A stretch of 64,000 nucleotides of DNA. Source: Gryganskiella cystojenkinii. Lineage: Eukaryota; Mortierellomycota; Mortierellomycetes; Mortierellales; Mortierellaceae. The first letter of the stretch is position 1; every line of letters starts with the position of its first letter. Below, piece after piece: positions 9,988-22,660 of the stretch. The stretch spans positions 68,788 through 132,787 of the forward strand of contig JAAAIG010000009.1 of NCBI GenBank assembly GCA_015852425.1, written 5' to 3'. The position numbers and the translations under genes are program-made. Under the pieces are notes generated by a model. That model was not told the DNA's origin and ran no database searches. It saw nothing but the letters and a program-made list of their open reading frames with translations.

Positions 9988-12900
9988 ATGGATGCTTCGG
10001 ACCTCTTCCCAAAAGACTTATTCTCTCGCTCAATTTTCCAGCGTGGGTCGGTCAAGAAAAATCCCCAAGACCTGAACAACAACACTTTGCTTGCCTCGCC
10101 TCACTCTGCTGGACGAGGAACCCCTATTGCTGTTCCACCTGTCCCTGTCACCGAGCTCTTCCCGGACATCAAAAAGGAGTTTGTTGACCACACAATCCAA
10201 GTCCTTGATTCAGGAAAAGTGCCCGCCAGCGCCAGTCGTAGACCTTCTCTTCCATCCAGACCCGTTTCATTCTCTGCCACTGTCCCACAGCAGACCAGCT
10301 TTAACGATCAAATCTACTCACGAAACGTACAGGACCACCAACCACCTTCATCATCCACGACATCGTCCGATACCATGTATCAAAGTGGCCGCGATAGACA
10401 AAGCCAAGACCATATGGGCATGAGAAAAAACTATGATCAGCAGCAGTCATATGGAAACCGATCAGGGGACCCCAGACTCCAAGACAACAACAGATCACAA
10501 AGTGACCAGTGGAGAGGTCAGAGAGACTCGCAGTCTCATGGTGACAACCGTTCGTACAACAACCGAGGACCGTCGGACCAATACCAGGACCAGCACAGCC
10601 GACAGAGCGGACCATCCCATTCTCGACAGGACTCGTATTCGAATCGTCAACAACAAGGAGGTGGTGTTGACCGTGGCAGGCGACCATCCATTGGTCGTTC
10701 CCAATCTGGCCAGGGTTCTCGCTATAGATCACCTGAACTTTCAGAATCCAATAAGAGAAGGCTGTCCATCTCTCCAGAACCGCCCAGGACGGGCTCGGGA
10801 GCTGTGGATGACAAGCGAGCAAAGCACCGAGCGACCCCACCACCTCTACGTAGATCTCGTTCGCCTCAGGACAACAGCATGGACAGCGATGATGCTTCCA
10901 AAAGAATTGTTCTTCACTCGTCCAGATCCGATATCGTGAACTCACCCACCAAGGCGATGCAAAAGCTGGATCTCAAGTCGTCAAGGTCTCGTTCAAAATC
11001 CCGCAAGGACAAACGTAAACAGGCAACAAGAGATTCCGAAGAAGGGTCGTCCTCCTCGGAGTCTTCATCCTCAGACTCATCCTCCGATTCCGAAGATTCT
11101 GATAGTCATCAGCTCTCCGGTGCGACGCCGCTGAAGATCCATGGAGTAATTCACGATTTGTTATTGGAGGTAAATCCCGTCGACCTTGTTTGTCATGGCA
11201 ACACGTTTCCAACTTTGTTCTTTCTTGTTCCTAACGATATATACCACTTTTTTATTAATGGATATCAGCTTCAAAGGACGCGGACCAAACATGCAAAATA
11301 CAGCGACAAAGCAAAGACATGCTCGAAAAAGATTGGCGATATCAGCAAGAAACTGGAGAGGCTCCTACGGGATCGAAGTGATGCGACCATGATCGACGCG
11401 CCAACCATTGCTCAGCAGCCTGTCTTGGTCGCCACCAAGCCCAGCTCTGAACGAACGCCTAACAAACCTATCTATATGCCCTCAGTGAGACCCGTTCAAC
11501 ATGCAGCACCTGTGTCCCATTCCACAGTGTCGGCATCGCGACCACAGCCGTCTAGAACGCAGTCCCGTTCTGGTCATGTGCATATCGCTCAGTCCAATGT
11601 CGTCGCGACTCTGACGAATATTCATTCAGATGTCAGGAACAAAGCCTTCTCTCGGAAGCCTCGGTCGATGATCCACCATGCGCCCATCGCTAGTGCGGAC
11701 CTTGCAGATGTTATGGTCACCAGCTCTCTGGACAAGTAAGTTTTCTTATATATTAGATTTTCACCGTTGTAATATTTTCAAATCAAGTAGTGTTGATGGG
11801 AAAGTCTGGTTAATTTTGTTAATTGTTTTTTTTGTGTTTGTTTTTCTGCCTTTTCTGTTTTCCTTTTTACTGTTAGCACCATCAACTTTTGGGACCTTGG
11901 TAGCCAACGTGTGATGAGCTCAATCCCCAAGGATCGGATCAACCAGCCTTGGGCCGAGGACATCTGCTGGGTCGGGCGAAATGTGCTAGCCGTAGCGAGC
12001 GGGCGAAAGGACAACGTCGCCATGAATCACGAGTTGACTCTAGTCGATGTCCAAGTAACCAAGTCAGGAGATGTTACTTGGGGCCTGCAAACGTTACAAG
12101 AGACGCCTCATGACAAGAAAGGTGGAATTGTATGCATCTCCGCGTTGTCGGACGATAATAGTGGTTTGAACTTGGCTACAGCAGGAATGGACAAAAATAT
12201 TGTAAGTGACTCTTTTACCTGATTTTAATTTATTATTGTTGTTGTTGTTTGTCGCGCACTCATTTCTTACACGTACACGCGTATATCCATCGCATTTAGA
12301 TCCATTGGAAGTTCCTTCCTCGAAACTCTGAGGGAGAATATGTGCCTGTTCAACAGCGATTGATTCACTCCAAGCACACCAGTACCATTCACACTCTGTG
12401 CTATGAACCACAAAAGAGCCTTTTAGTGTCTGGCGGCGCTGATGGGAGGCTGATTGCGTACGACTTGATGCGGTCTGATGTCGTGTCCGAGTACAGGAAC
12501 CAGGAACGTGGTCGAATCAACTACATCACTGCGAATCCCAAGGATCCGAACCTGTTCCTTTTGAGTCATGCATCGACCAATAATCAACTATCTGTTCATG
12601 ATATCCGTGTGGGGATGGATCAGCCGGTCTTGCGGTTTGGATTCCAGAGTGCTGACAATCTGAGTCGTCATGTGGTCCCGTCTTGGCATCCTGAAGGTGC
12701 GTTGGTGAGCAGCGGGATGCAGGTCGAGCCAAAAATCAATATTTGGGATGTTCGTTGGGTGGACGTCCATCGTGGACCGGGTCAGTCCATCGAGGTTCAC
12801 AACAAGCGAGTATTCAAAGCAGCGTTTCACCCGAGACGGTCTCTTATCACTTCCATGAGTGCCGACTCTGCATTAGCTTTTATGTAAGTTCTGCTCCGTT

Positions 12901-13051
12901 TTTTTCATCGTTGTTTTTTGGTGTCGCGAGAACCAGAGTTAGGGTGTAATTGATGGCTTTTGCTGACGCTCGTTTTTTTTTTTTTTTTACTTTCGACAAT
13001 CTATATATTAGCGACTATAAACTGAACAATGGTACGGTCGTGCACCGGTAG
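9988..13051 (+). CDS. WD40-repeat protein with long disordered Arg/Ser/Gln-rich N-terminus
   Basis: Five exons join in frame: 9988-11169, 11269-11735, 11877-12201, 12300-12883 and 13012-13051, encoding 865 residues. The first ATG (9988) is preceded by GAGGA and followed by G. Residues 1 to about 390 are low-complexity and polar, with repeated RS, SRS, DRQ and an acid-serine run (SSSESSSSDSSSDSEDSDS). The remainder is a beta-propeller: SLD-NTINFWDL restored across intron 2, NLATAGMDKNI-IHWKF, LLVSGGADGRLIAYDL, and INIWDVRW-type repeats. The RS-rich part suggests a nuclear or RNA-associated protein, but that is inference; I cannot name an orthologue. Intron 1 (11170-11268) is 99 nt with no in-frame stop, so its retention would add 33 residues. 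AATAAA occurs near 13110. The propeller assignment is firm and the function unknown. Confidence 0.85.
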
Positions 13052-15262
13052 AGACTGTAAACCCGTTGGGGTCCAGTCTGGAGTAACGTCAAGAGTTTCC
13101 TCAGCATCTAGAAATAAACTCTTTTTAAGATTTTCGTTGGACTTCATTCCACATGGTTGGTGAACCCAAAAAATGGACCAACGGCCCGTGACTTTGACAG
13201 GACCCTTAAATGAGATTAGATTGTGGGGGGAAAGAAAAAGCCATGCAAAACGCCCAAGAAATAAAAAACAAAACTCGACCTTTCTGCCTGTTTTTGCTGT
13301 TCGCCCCCCCTTTTTTTTTGCAGAGAATCCAATTCATCGACCCATTCCTCTCTCTTCTTTTGCAGGCTGATTCAATTCTTTGAACCTGATCCTCTCCTCT
13401 CTTTCTTGTCTCTTACCTTTCCCCCCTCCCAAAAAAATAGACCCTTCTCGCCATTCTTCCCCCATTGTCCATTACCCGCTTCTGCTCCGAAAGCGCCTAT
13501 CCATTGTCCCTCATATCTAACCTACTATTTACTTCCCCGACCTCCGCGCGCCTTTTCTCATCTCTTCAAATTGATCCAGAGCCAGGTAATTGTCCGACAC
13601 AATTATGCGCCTTTTCCTTCTCCTTTTTTTTCAAGGCATACCCTTATTTTTTTTTCTTGCATGCGACCTCATCGCCGCGCTTGATTCGCTCTCACGCTCT
13701 TGCATATTGACCCTCCACCACAACGTCCTTTTACATTGGCCATTTAACATTCTCACGCACGACTTGTCATACATTTTGTTTCGTGCTTCTCTCAAATCAA
13801 ATATCGGAAATTTCTTTGCTAGCCAGTTCGGGGAGACAACGACACAGCGCCATTTTTTTTTTGGGGAGGGGAGTTTGGGCGCTTGTCCAGAGTCAGGCAT
13901 CAAACGGTCCACAGTGTGTGTTGCCGTTTTCTTGTCCCTCTGTGACATCAATTTTTTTTTTCCGTTTTCTGAGAGTTGTCAGCGACCTGGCCATGATTGA
14001 CTGACCACGTTCTGTGATTATTTGACTACAAAGGTTGCGAAAAAACAAACTTATCCTCTTTGTGTTTTCTCCTTGCAAAAAAAACAAAGAAAAGAAAAGA
14101 CGCGCATCCTTTTTTTCCTCACTTTCTCACCCTCTCTCCTTTGATAATTTTTTTTCTTTGACTCCACACATCCCATCCTTCGGTTGAATGACTGATTCTA
14201 CTTGATCAGATTTGTTCAGGAGATGAAAAGGGGGACGGAGAAACAGCTGAGCGTATTGGATGGTGAAGGGTAGTGTGGGGAATATAAATGTTTCTGGGCA
14301 GAATACCCTGGCCTATTGAGAGAGGGCAAACAGCTTCGGCCTTCCTTCTAGGAAAAAAATTCCACCCCAGAAACGAAAGCAAGTGAACGAGCAAAGAGGC
14401 CGAGAGCAGTGAGCATCGAGGAAAGAGTTGCGTTTCTTTTGGTCATTTATTATTTTTTTATCTCGTTGGATCAAGAAGCTTTTTGTTGTTTGTTGTTTTT
14501 AGTTGGTATGGTCCACAAGAGTACCTTCCGAGGATACCTGGAGACTGACTTTGTGGATATCCCCCACAATCGAACAAAGGACTGTCCGCCCCAGAGTTCC
14601 CTGATTTGATTGATCAGCTCGATCATGAAGACATTCACATCTAGAGTTAATTGATACAATGCGGTCTCGGCCCATGGGGATGGAAGAGAGTTCTGTCAAC
14701 AACGCGAGAGTCGTCCCTTACTTTTTTTTAGCCCTGTGCAGTCTCGAACAGGGTTGCGTCGGTGTCTGTTTTTTCCTTCTCTCCCTCTTTGTCTGTTCCG
14801 CTCAGGTCAGACCGTCGTCGTTTCTCCCTTTTTTTTATTTCCCGTTTTTTTTTTTGGTCTCTCTGCAAATTCACTGTCAGCTGAAACTCAAAAATAACTG
14901 ACTTGTGCAGTTCTGCGTGGGTGCGAAGTTCTCTTCTTTTGCCTGTTTGCTCCGTTCATTCGTCTGTCTCTCTCTTTTCGTCTGATCATTCCCATTTCCC
15001 CATTTCCCATCTCCCCATTTCCCATCTCTTTGTTCACCTCATTCAAACCAATAACTGACATTATCCTCTTCCTTGAATATCCCAATCAAAGCAGACTACT
15101 CGACTTTAATCGCTCTCTCAAAGCCTGTTCGCTGAACCCCTTCTTGGCTTCTCATCCAAACCCCTCGCCCCTCTCTGTGCGCTCAACCCAACAACAACAA
15201 CAATAACAGAAGAACAGCAGCAGACACTCTTGTCGAGGAGATATTACGAGGACCCCTCGACC
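13052..15262 (+). promoter_or_regulatory. Long (2.2 kb) promoter/leader of the nitrogen GATA factor gene
   Basis: No gene is supported here. The stretch is strongly pyrimidine-rich on the plus strand with many T tracts, contains a CCCATTTC/CCCATCTC direct-repeat patch at about 14991-15030, and ends in a CAA-rich run at 15190-15206 before the ATG. Several upstream ATGs exist; one opens a short frame at 14509-14608. Candidate HGATAR sites are TGATAA at 14142-14147 and TTATCT (reverse AGATAA) at 14458-14463, which would allow self-regulation, but such sites are expected by chance in 2 kb. Confidence 0.45.
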
Positions 15263-18200
15263 ATGAACCACCAATCACCCCACTATCCAACTTCACCTGC
15301 ATACGACCGTGCCTCGCCTACACCTTCGTCCCCGTCCTCACCCGCACCCTCACACGATGGTAGCTACAGATCAAAGAGCAAGAAATCTGCTCCAGCACAG
15401 CAGCGGCTCCCAGAGTCTCTCCTCTCCTCCACCATTGATTTCCCAAAACCCAAACCAAGGCGTAAACAACCTTCGGAAATAGGTTCACCTGGTCCTATGG
15501 CTGGAGCTGACTATGCAAGTGCACAGCCCGCAGAGGACCTGTCCACCGAAGAGTCCGAGGAGGATGAGGCATCGAAACAGGCCAAGGAGGACCCTCTGGC
15601 TGCCCAGGTCTGGCGGCTGTACACCAAGGCTAAGGATTCGTTGCCGAACGGAAAGCGTCTTGAAAACTTGACTTGGCGTATGATGGCCATGACCCTCCAC
15701 AAGAAGAACAAGGAGAAGGAGGACAAGGAGCGGAGCGAGCATGCCATGGATGTTGAACGTTCTGTCCCTGCTGGTCAACCGAGGTTCGTTGTCTGCACCA
15801 TGGTGTTGTTCTAGACTGTTTCTGACCATGTGGTTGTGGTATCGTCGTTGCTTTTTGTTTTTACTGATGAGATGCCCTCTATTGTTTTTTTTGACTGTTT
15901 TTTTTTGGTTTTTGTGACTTCGACAGCTGTCTGGACACTGTCAGTTCTAAACCCATGCCTAGTATGAGTATCACTATTCCACCGCCTAATCACCACACGA
16001 TCACCACAAATGGCTCAGGGATGTTCGACGCCGCAATGGAATCAGACTCGGATGATGATCACGATACTCGGTCGAACGCTTCTTCGACTGCTTCTTCGCC
16101 CAGGGAGATGAGGTTTCATGGTATTCCTACCATGACCCCTATTAAGAGTCCACCAACCTCTCAGAGCAGCAACAACAGCTTTAAATTCTCGTCGTCATCT
16201 TCCATCTCTCCTTCCTCACGCGCAAAGAAGACCGCCAACTTTGGCGGTAACAACACTCAGTTCCAGAACCCGTCCAAGAGCCCGACGACTTCTTTCCTGA
16301 ACGGAGTGACACCCTCACCCACAGGATCCATCTCAATAGACTTTATTGGTCAGGGAGGTACCTCTTTTGGTTCTAGTAGCAGCACAGGCAGCTCCAGTAG
16401 TCATGCTCGTCCATCACTCTCCCGCAGCTCCACTGGAAGCAAATCCGGTCAGTTGTCTCGCCAGAATTCTCACAGACTCTCGAGTTATCAGGGCAAGGTA
16501 TGTATTTGGCCTCGATTTGCTTGATAGGAACGACGCACCCTGGAGATCGTGGAGGTTACTTGCTGATCACTGAACCTATTATGTTTCTAACGACTTTTAT
16601 CGCCTATATGTATGATTCATCCTGACTAGACTCCTTTACCTGCCGGCGACAACCAATCTCAGGGACAGAGCGCAAAACAAGCCAACTTGCAATCGGCTGC
16701 AGCAGGCAACTTCCGCACACCCATGTCCAATCCTTACTTGGGAAGCATCAACATTCCTCATGATGCGTCTTCTGGAGACTCGGATATTGAAAACTCTCGC
16801 CCCTCCTCACCTTCCACAGTTTTCCCTGGTTTATCCTCCAGTCGAACAGCCTCCAAGGGTCGGGACGAGATTGTGTCTGTCAAGCAGGAATCGCCCACGC
16901 AAAAGAAGCTCCAACCAACTACTCCGGCAGGAAGTGCACCCTCATCTTTTGGCATCAAGAGTGAAAATATGGCTGATTATACCACAAATAACGGTCTGAT
17001 AACGGATAACCCGATGTCTTCACCGAACCAACAACAACTCTATTATTCGGACTATCTCCTCGCCGCCGCTGCTGCTCAACAACAACACCAGCAGCAGCAA
17101 CAACAACAGGCTCAACAGCAACTACTCCAGCAACAGATTCAATTGCAACAACAACTGCAACAGGGTGCGAATGGTTTTGGCGAGTTGAGTTATGGTGATA
17201 TCCTCTCCATGATCAACTATAGCAATGGTCTTGATGGTATCCCTGGTTTTATTCCTGATCAAGATGTAATTGGCGCGCAGTTCTTTAACCCTGCAAATGA
17301 CCTGCCAACAGGCTCGAGTGGTCCTGCATCTGGTTTTATCAACCCTGCGCAGCTTCTTCCTTTTACAAGTCAAGCGGGATCCTTCTTTGGCAACAACAAC
17401 AACGGCAACAGCAACAGTGGCAGCAGCAGTAGTAACAGCAGCAACAATATCAGTAGTAGTGCACCGACGTCATTTGATAGTCCTGGTATGATTTCCGTGC
17501 CATCGGAAGAAGTCGACATGGATACAGATGAAACGGAGAAACCTGCAACTGCCCGTCAGCGACCTGCTAGCATTCATCAGTCCGAGTCATCCCCCACGAC
17601 CACTTCTACCTCCACCAAAAAGACGCCACCAAGTTCAGCAAGCTCCTCTTCGGTTATTCCTGGCAAGCGCCCTCGAGGTCGTGCTTCTGGTGAATCAAAG
17701 GCAGAGCCAGCAGCACCATCCAGCAAAGCAATCTCAGATGACTCTGCCGATACATCGAGCAACTCTGTAATGCAACACGCCAACTCATCGGAATCGTCCT
17801 TATCTAACTCGGGTGCTGAAAACGCCTCGGTACCTATGATACCCACTAAATGCACCAACTGCAATACTCAGACGACTCCGTTGTGGCGCCGCAACCCCGA
17901 GGGTCTCCCTCTCTGTAACGCTTGCGGATTGTTCTTGAAGCTTCATGGTGTTGTCCGACCCCTCAGTCTTAAGACGGATGTTATCAAGAAGCGTAACCGT
18001 AACGGCCAGAATGCCAATAGTCAGAACGCGAATGGTGATCATCCCACTGAGGGTTCTTCGAATGAGCCCAACCAGGCTTCCAAGTCAACAGAAGATTTGA
18101 GCACGACGACAACGGCAACGACATCAACGGCGAGTGCCAAGTCAGCAAAGGCTGCTCAGCGACGGAAGAGTGTGGAGCTTAATTCGATGACTGGTGTTCA

Positions 18201-18861
18201 GGATACCAAGGACAGTAATATGAGCTTGAGTCTGCCAAAATCTGGTCCCTTGAGTTCCGCCAACGCGACCTCGGCTCCAACCACTCCTACTGGTGGTACT
18301 CTTGGCACCAATTCAGAGTCTAGCAGCAACTCTGGTGCATCCGCACCTGTTTCGACCCCTACATCGTCTGCATTCCCTCCCGCTCATACGTTCCCTAAGC
18401 GCCAGAGACGGTTCTCTTCAGATGCCAAGGGTGCTGCTGCAGCGGCTCAAGCCCAAATGGCAGAGTCACAAGCAGCTCGTCCCCTGTCAACCAAACAAAA
18501 ACAACAGCAGCAAAAGCAGCAGCAGTTGAAACATCAGCAGCAACACAGCTCGAGCACTCAATCCGGATTCCCATCACCGCAATCGATCATGCAACAGCAA
18601 CAGCAGCAACAGCAGGCTGAACAGCAGCGTCTTTCGATGCAACAGCAGGCTGGTTTGGGCACTGTCGGCGCTGGTCTGGACCCGTCTCAGCTGCAGTTGC
18701 CCTATGCTTTCACGACGCTTCCTCTTTCGCAGCAGCAGCAAGGTGTCGCCACGTTGGAGCGTGCTCAACAATTGATGTATCAGGATATGTTGAACCGCCG
18801 CCGTCAACAGCAACAAGAACAGCAGCAACAACAGCAACAGCTCTTGGAACAACAACAGCGT

Positions 18862-18892
<31 letters not shown>

Positions 18893-19455
18893 TTCATCAG
18901 CAACAACAGATCATGGCTTACTTGAAACGTCAACAACAGATCCAGAACATGGATAGCTCCTTGACACCACAGCAGCAGCAGCAGATCCAGTTGCAGTTCC
19001 AGCAGCAGCAATTGTTCTTGCAGCAACACCAACAACAGCAGCAACAAGCTCAACAACAGGCGCAACAAGCTCAGCAGCAGCAACAGCAGCAGCAACCAGC
19101 AATCATGACCACTACGAATGGCAAGATGATGAATGCAGCGGCGTTTGGATCAGCGGCAATGGCGAGTCTTGGTGGCGGAGGAATACCGATGAGTGGACCC
19201 GGAAACGTTGGTGGTTTGACGGTCGGTGTCCAGAACCCGATGGCGATGTTTAACGGCGACTGGTCTAACCTGGATCTCAGCTCGACGGCTGCGGCAGCAG
19301 CTGCTGCAGGTGTGACCTCACCGACGGCACCAAACGGTTCAGGAGCTCAGTTGGGTATCTCGACAGGCATGATGTCGATTGAACAACAGCAACAGGCACA
19401 TGCTTTGCTTCTTGCTCAGTACCGAGCCAAGATTGCAGGAGGACAGAATCGGTAG
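15263..19455 (+). CDS. AreA/NIT2-type GATA transcription factor (nitrogen regulation), polyQ-rich
   Basis: Factors of this type bind HGATAR sites and activate genes for secondary nitrogen sources. Three exons join in frame: 15263-15783 (donor GTTCGT), 15927-16497 and 16630-19455, encoding 1305 residues, against about 720-1040 in ascomycete AreA/NIT2. Residues about 115-150 ([15 protein letters not shown], then [13 protein letters not shown]) match the DUF1752 N-terminal region of AreA/Gln3 proteins. The single zinc finger starts at about residue 772 (base 17851): C-X2-C-X17-C-X2-C, with [10 protein letters not shown] and [12 protein letters not shown], the fungal nitrogen class. A basic tail, KKRNRNGQ, follows. 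Glutamine runs flank the finger at about residues 500-530 and 985-1185, and poly-Ser/Asn and poly-Ala patches are present. A C-terminal Nmr-binding type motif is not obvious. Identity as an AreA-class factor is strong; its regulon is inference. Confidence 0.93.
18485..19095 (+). repeat. CAG/CAA trinucleotide-rich coding tract
   Basis: Clusters of interrupted CAG/CAA codons encode long glutamine runs in the GATA factor. The mixture of CAA and CAG suggests purifying selection for the amino acid or limits on expansion. The reverse strand shows long leucine-rich open frames that are shadows. Confidence 0.85.
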
Positions 19456-19863
19456 AAAAGCAACAAATATACCTTGTTGACCAGTCGTGTGAAGCGATAT
19501 GCTTCCTGTTTTTTACCTTCAATATATCCCTCATTCTTGATTTTTACCTCGTCCATTTCGTTGTTGCAGACACCCCTTCTTTTGTTTCTTTTGTCGTCAA
19601 CCTGCCCGTATTTCACAAAATCCTTTACCCTTCATCCCTCTGTACTTTTTTTGTTCATTTTCCCTGTTTGTTCCATTTTGTAACTTATCCTGAATAAAAA
19701 CTTGTAAGCATCACGATAAAGACGGATCCTACATGCGCAGCTCGGCTTGCTCCTCGTCGTTTCTCAGAGGCAGAGGGGGGCGAGTGATGTTTTTGGCAAT
19801 GAAGGTATATTACAAAAAGGAATGGATACTCTATGTTTTCTGTTATTGTGTTATTGCTGCTGT
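19456..19863. other. Convergent 3' region between GATA factor and EamA transporter genes
   Basis: About 400 bp between two stop codons facing each other. AATAAA-type hexamer at about 19692 (plus strand). No further gene seen. Confidence 0.45.
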
Positions 19864-21588
19864 TCAATCGTTATTTGTTTCCCATGCTGGGGCACTGGCA
19901 AGATGCTCCTGTTGTTGTTGGTGCAACAATTGTTGAGCCTCGAGTTTGGCCCGTTGCTTTTCCAGACGCCACTTGTTCAGACCCATACCGCCAGTCGAGA
20001 GCATGACTAGAGTTGCACCGAGATAACTGAAGAGGTCCGGTTGTTCATGTTGGATCGTGATCTGGAAGATGAACGCAAACACGATATCGTTCTGGCGCAT
20101 CAATGTACCTGGTCCCAGGGGTGCCAATTGCAAGCTAAGCCATAGACAAGAGAGTCATCGGTGTAAGGGGCTAGGTAACAAGTATGACAACATGCTTCTT
20201 TGTCGGGACATTGCTCTTACCCAGAGTTCAACATGATCTGACCGACAAAGGCGGAGACGCCGAGGGAGATGATACCAGTCCACATCATGGATCCCTGAGG
20301 CGCGACATAGCCTCCTTGCATCACATAGAGACCTGCCAAACTGACAAAACAACTCACAGCACCAAAGTAAGTAACGTGCTGCATGGAGTGAGCGCCTTGC
20401 TTTCCAATCTTGCGGACCAAGACGTAGGCCTAATAATTGACGGAAAGGAGGAAAGAGAGGGATGAATTTAAATCTGGGCTGGTAATCTGTGTTTATGACT
20501 ACAATGTCGCATGCTGAACGTGCAAGGTTGTTTGTTTGTTTTTTTTCTTTTTTTGCCACTTGACATTGTGTCCACATGTTCCTTGTCCCTTCTTCATTCT
20601 CCACCAACTTTCGCACGGCACTCGGAGATTGAGAGTGTTTTATGACACACACAAAATAGAGTTTCTCTCCACAACAATCTTCTCAATCCCAACAAACTAC
20701 CAGATGATTTTTTGATCCTGTTTTCAAAAAAGTACGGCTCAATTGACTCTGTGCCCCTGTCTTTTGGGTCCATCTCCTGACCTCCCCTAGTGCATTGCTA
20801 AAGAGAGGGAACATTGGCGTGGGGCTAAGGAGCGGAAAGATGAACAAAGTACTTACCACGGCCGAGCACATGGCTCCACACAAGGCTGCGAGAGCACCGA
20901 AGAGACGATGGCGATCCTCCTCCTCTTCCTCTCTCTGTAACAATGCCATCATCAGCAAACTGGCCTCATCACCAACTGAAGGTGGAAAGGGAGAAGGAGG
21001 GAAAAGGACAGAGGGCTTGGCGACCAAGACGACACCGACCATTGAGACCGTCGAGGCTAAAGCATCCAAAGGCCCAAACGGTTCCTTCAACACGATCCTT
21101 CCCAAGATCGCTGTAAAGACTGGTCCGAGAAAGAAGATGACGGTTGCATCCGCCAGGGGTAAGACGCTCAAAGCATAAAAGAAGAATCCCAGTCCACAGG
21201 AACCGGCAAACCCACGACAGAACAAGAGGAATCGATAACCCTTTTTGCCAAACGGAGAGACTTTTAAAAAATGACAGGCAATGACTCCGAGAACGGTTTG
21301 GATCACACCCCGGAAAAAGACAATTTCAAAAGAGGGCAAGGATTTGGCGGTGAGGGAGACGAGAAGGGACATGAAGGAGAAGAACAGGGCAGATCCGGTC
21401 ATGTAGATCAATCCTTTGGTCTCTTGATGTCTTTGAGCAGCTGTCTTGACCGGTTCCTGAGATCCTAGCTGCGCTGCCGGGGTTGAGGATGTTGAGGTGG
21501 TGGTGGTGGTATAAGGGACGGCAGACGTAGTAGCGTCGGAAGAACCGCCATGGTGCAATAATGGACTAGTCTCCTGAGGGTTCGACAT
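19864..21588 (-). CDS. EamA/SLC35G-type drug/metabolite-superfamily membrane transporter
   Basis: Three minus-strand exons join in frame: 21588-20857, 20429-20221 and 20134-19864, for 403 residues. About ten hydrophobic helices in two EamA halves are visible, beginning IYMTGSALFFSFMSLLVSL and FEIVFFRGVIQTVLGVIAC, with the typical FFYALSVLPLADATVIFFLG and PVFTAILGRIVLKEPFG of SLC35G1-like proteins. A 45-residue Ser/Thr-rich cytosolic head precedes helix 1, an acid-rich loop (REEEEEDRHR) separates the halves, and the tail is Gln-rich. Start 21588 was chosen because the segment upstream in frame is low-complexity and the family begins soon before helix 1. Intron donors are GTAAGT and GTAAGA. Substrate is unknown; fungal and animal members are annotated as acyl-malonyl-condensing-like or purine/drug exporters on weak grounds. 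Confident family call. Confidence 0.9.
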
Positions 21589-22660
21589 CCTGGGTATTGA
21601 TGTCGGGGGGATGTGAAGGATGGTGAGGGGAAAAGGTGATGAGGAAGGAATGGAAGGATGAAAGACCAATTCAAAGGGTTCATTCCCTTCCACCACCAAA
21701 GCCCCAAAGGTCGTTCGTTAGAAGTTTGCCAAAAAAAAAAAAAAAAAAAAGAATCTCCGAATTGATCATGTGACTGGTTCCCATCTTGTCCATGTCGATT
21801 TGCCGCCAAATATTAAGAAACTTCACAGGGAGGAGAGGGCGAGGTGTGAGTCAGCTTTGCCCAAAACCCTCCCCCACCTTGCAACCATCATTGTCAATCA
21901 TAAGTCCCATCTGCGCCTCCATATTTTCGTTTTCGCATAAAAACGAAACGCTCTTAGTCGACAAAATAGAACTTGAGCGTGGGTGGGTCGCACAGCGATC
22001 TGACCATTATTATTGTTAGTCTACGACGTGGAAAAAGGGAATGGAAACAGCCCAAAAAAGACAACCCGCCTTTTTGTGAGCCTCTCCCCCGATTCTCGCT
22101 TTTGATCGCGTTGTCCTCACCTGGCATCAACAGAGGGGCTCGTGTTCGTTCGGTGGCAAAAAAAAAACAAAAAGAAAAAAAGGTTAAAAAGAAAAGAGAG
22201 CGCATAAGAGCATCTTTTGTTTGACTCGGTCAAAAAAAGCTGCTCGAGAAAGAAGCAAAAGAACAAAGTGAACAGAGCAAAGAGAGTATAAAAGAAAGAA
22301 GACTCCCCCTCTGTCCTTCCTTATCCCCTATCAACTCTTCGTTCATCACCCACACATTCACTCCCCTACAACAGCGGGTGCCTCGTGGTCCCTTCAATAA
22401 TAGCGCACTCACTCCTCCCTTTCATATATCATTAATTTCCCTGGTCTGCGTGTCATCATCTGTCTCACTGACCTCCAATTGACTGCACCACCTTCTTCTA
22501 GCCTGCGCCCAAAAACCTGTTCTGTTCCTGCTTCTTCCCTCCTTCCTTTACGTTTTTTTTCTTCTTGTTGCCTTCATTCACCCATTACTCCATTACTCCA
22601 TTACTCCATTACTCTAATTTCCATTCTTTATTGTCCCTGTTCTTAACGTCGAAGAACACT
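21589..22660. promoter_or_regulatory. Divergent promoter region, EamA transporter and Cyk3-like genes
   Basis: About 1.07 kb between divergent starts. It contains an A tract at about 21731-21750 that lies in the transporter's upstream region, and a GA-rich block at 22150-22280. A period-8 microsatellite (CCATTACT, four copies) lies at about 22579-22612 in the probable leader of the plus-strand gene. No protein-coding gene is supported. Confidence 0.45.
22579..22612 (+). repeat. Microsatellite, unit CCATTACT x4
   Basis: Four consecutive near-identical 8-nt units, located about 50-80 bp before the start codon at 22661, likely in the 5' untranslated region. Confidence 0.85.

Noticed and set aside
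10301..10945. 214-codon minus-strand frame
   Set aside because: Opposes the polar low-complexity head of the WD40 protein and has no motifs or conserved pattern.
18574..19095. Leucine-rich minus-strand frame looking like multiple membrane helices
   Set aside because: It is the reverse complement of CAG/CAA glutamine codons, which read as CTG/TTG leucine.
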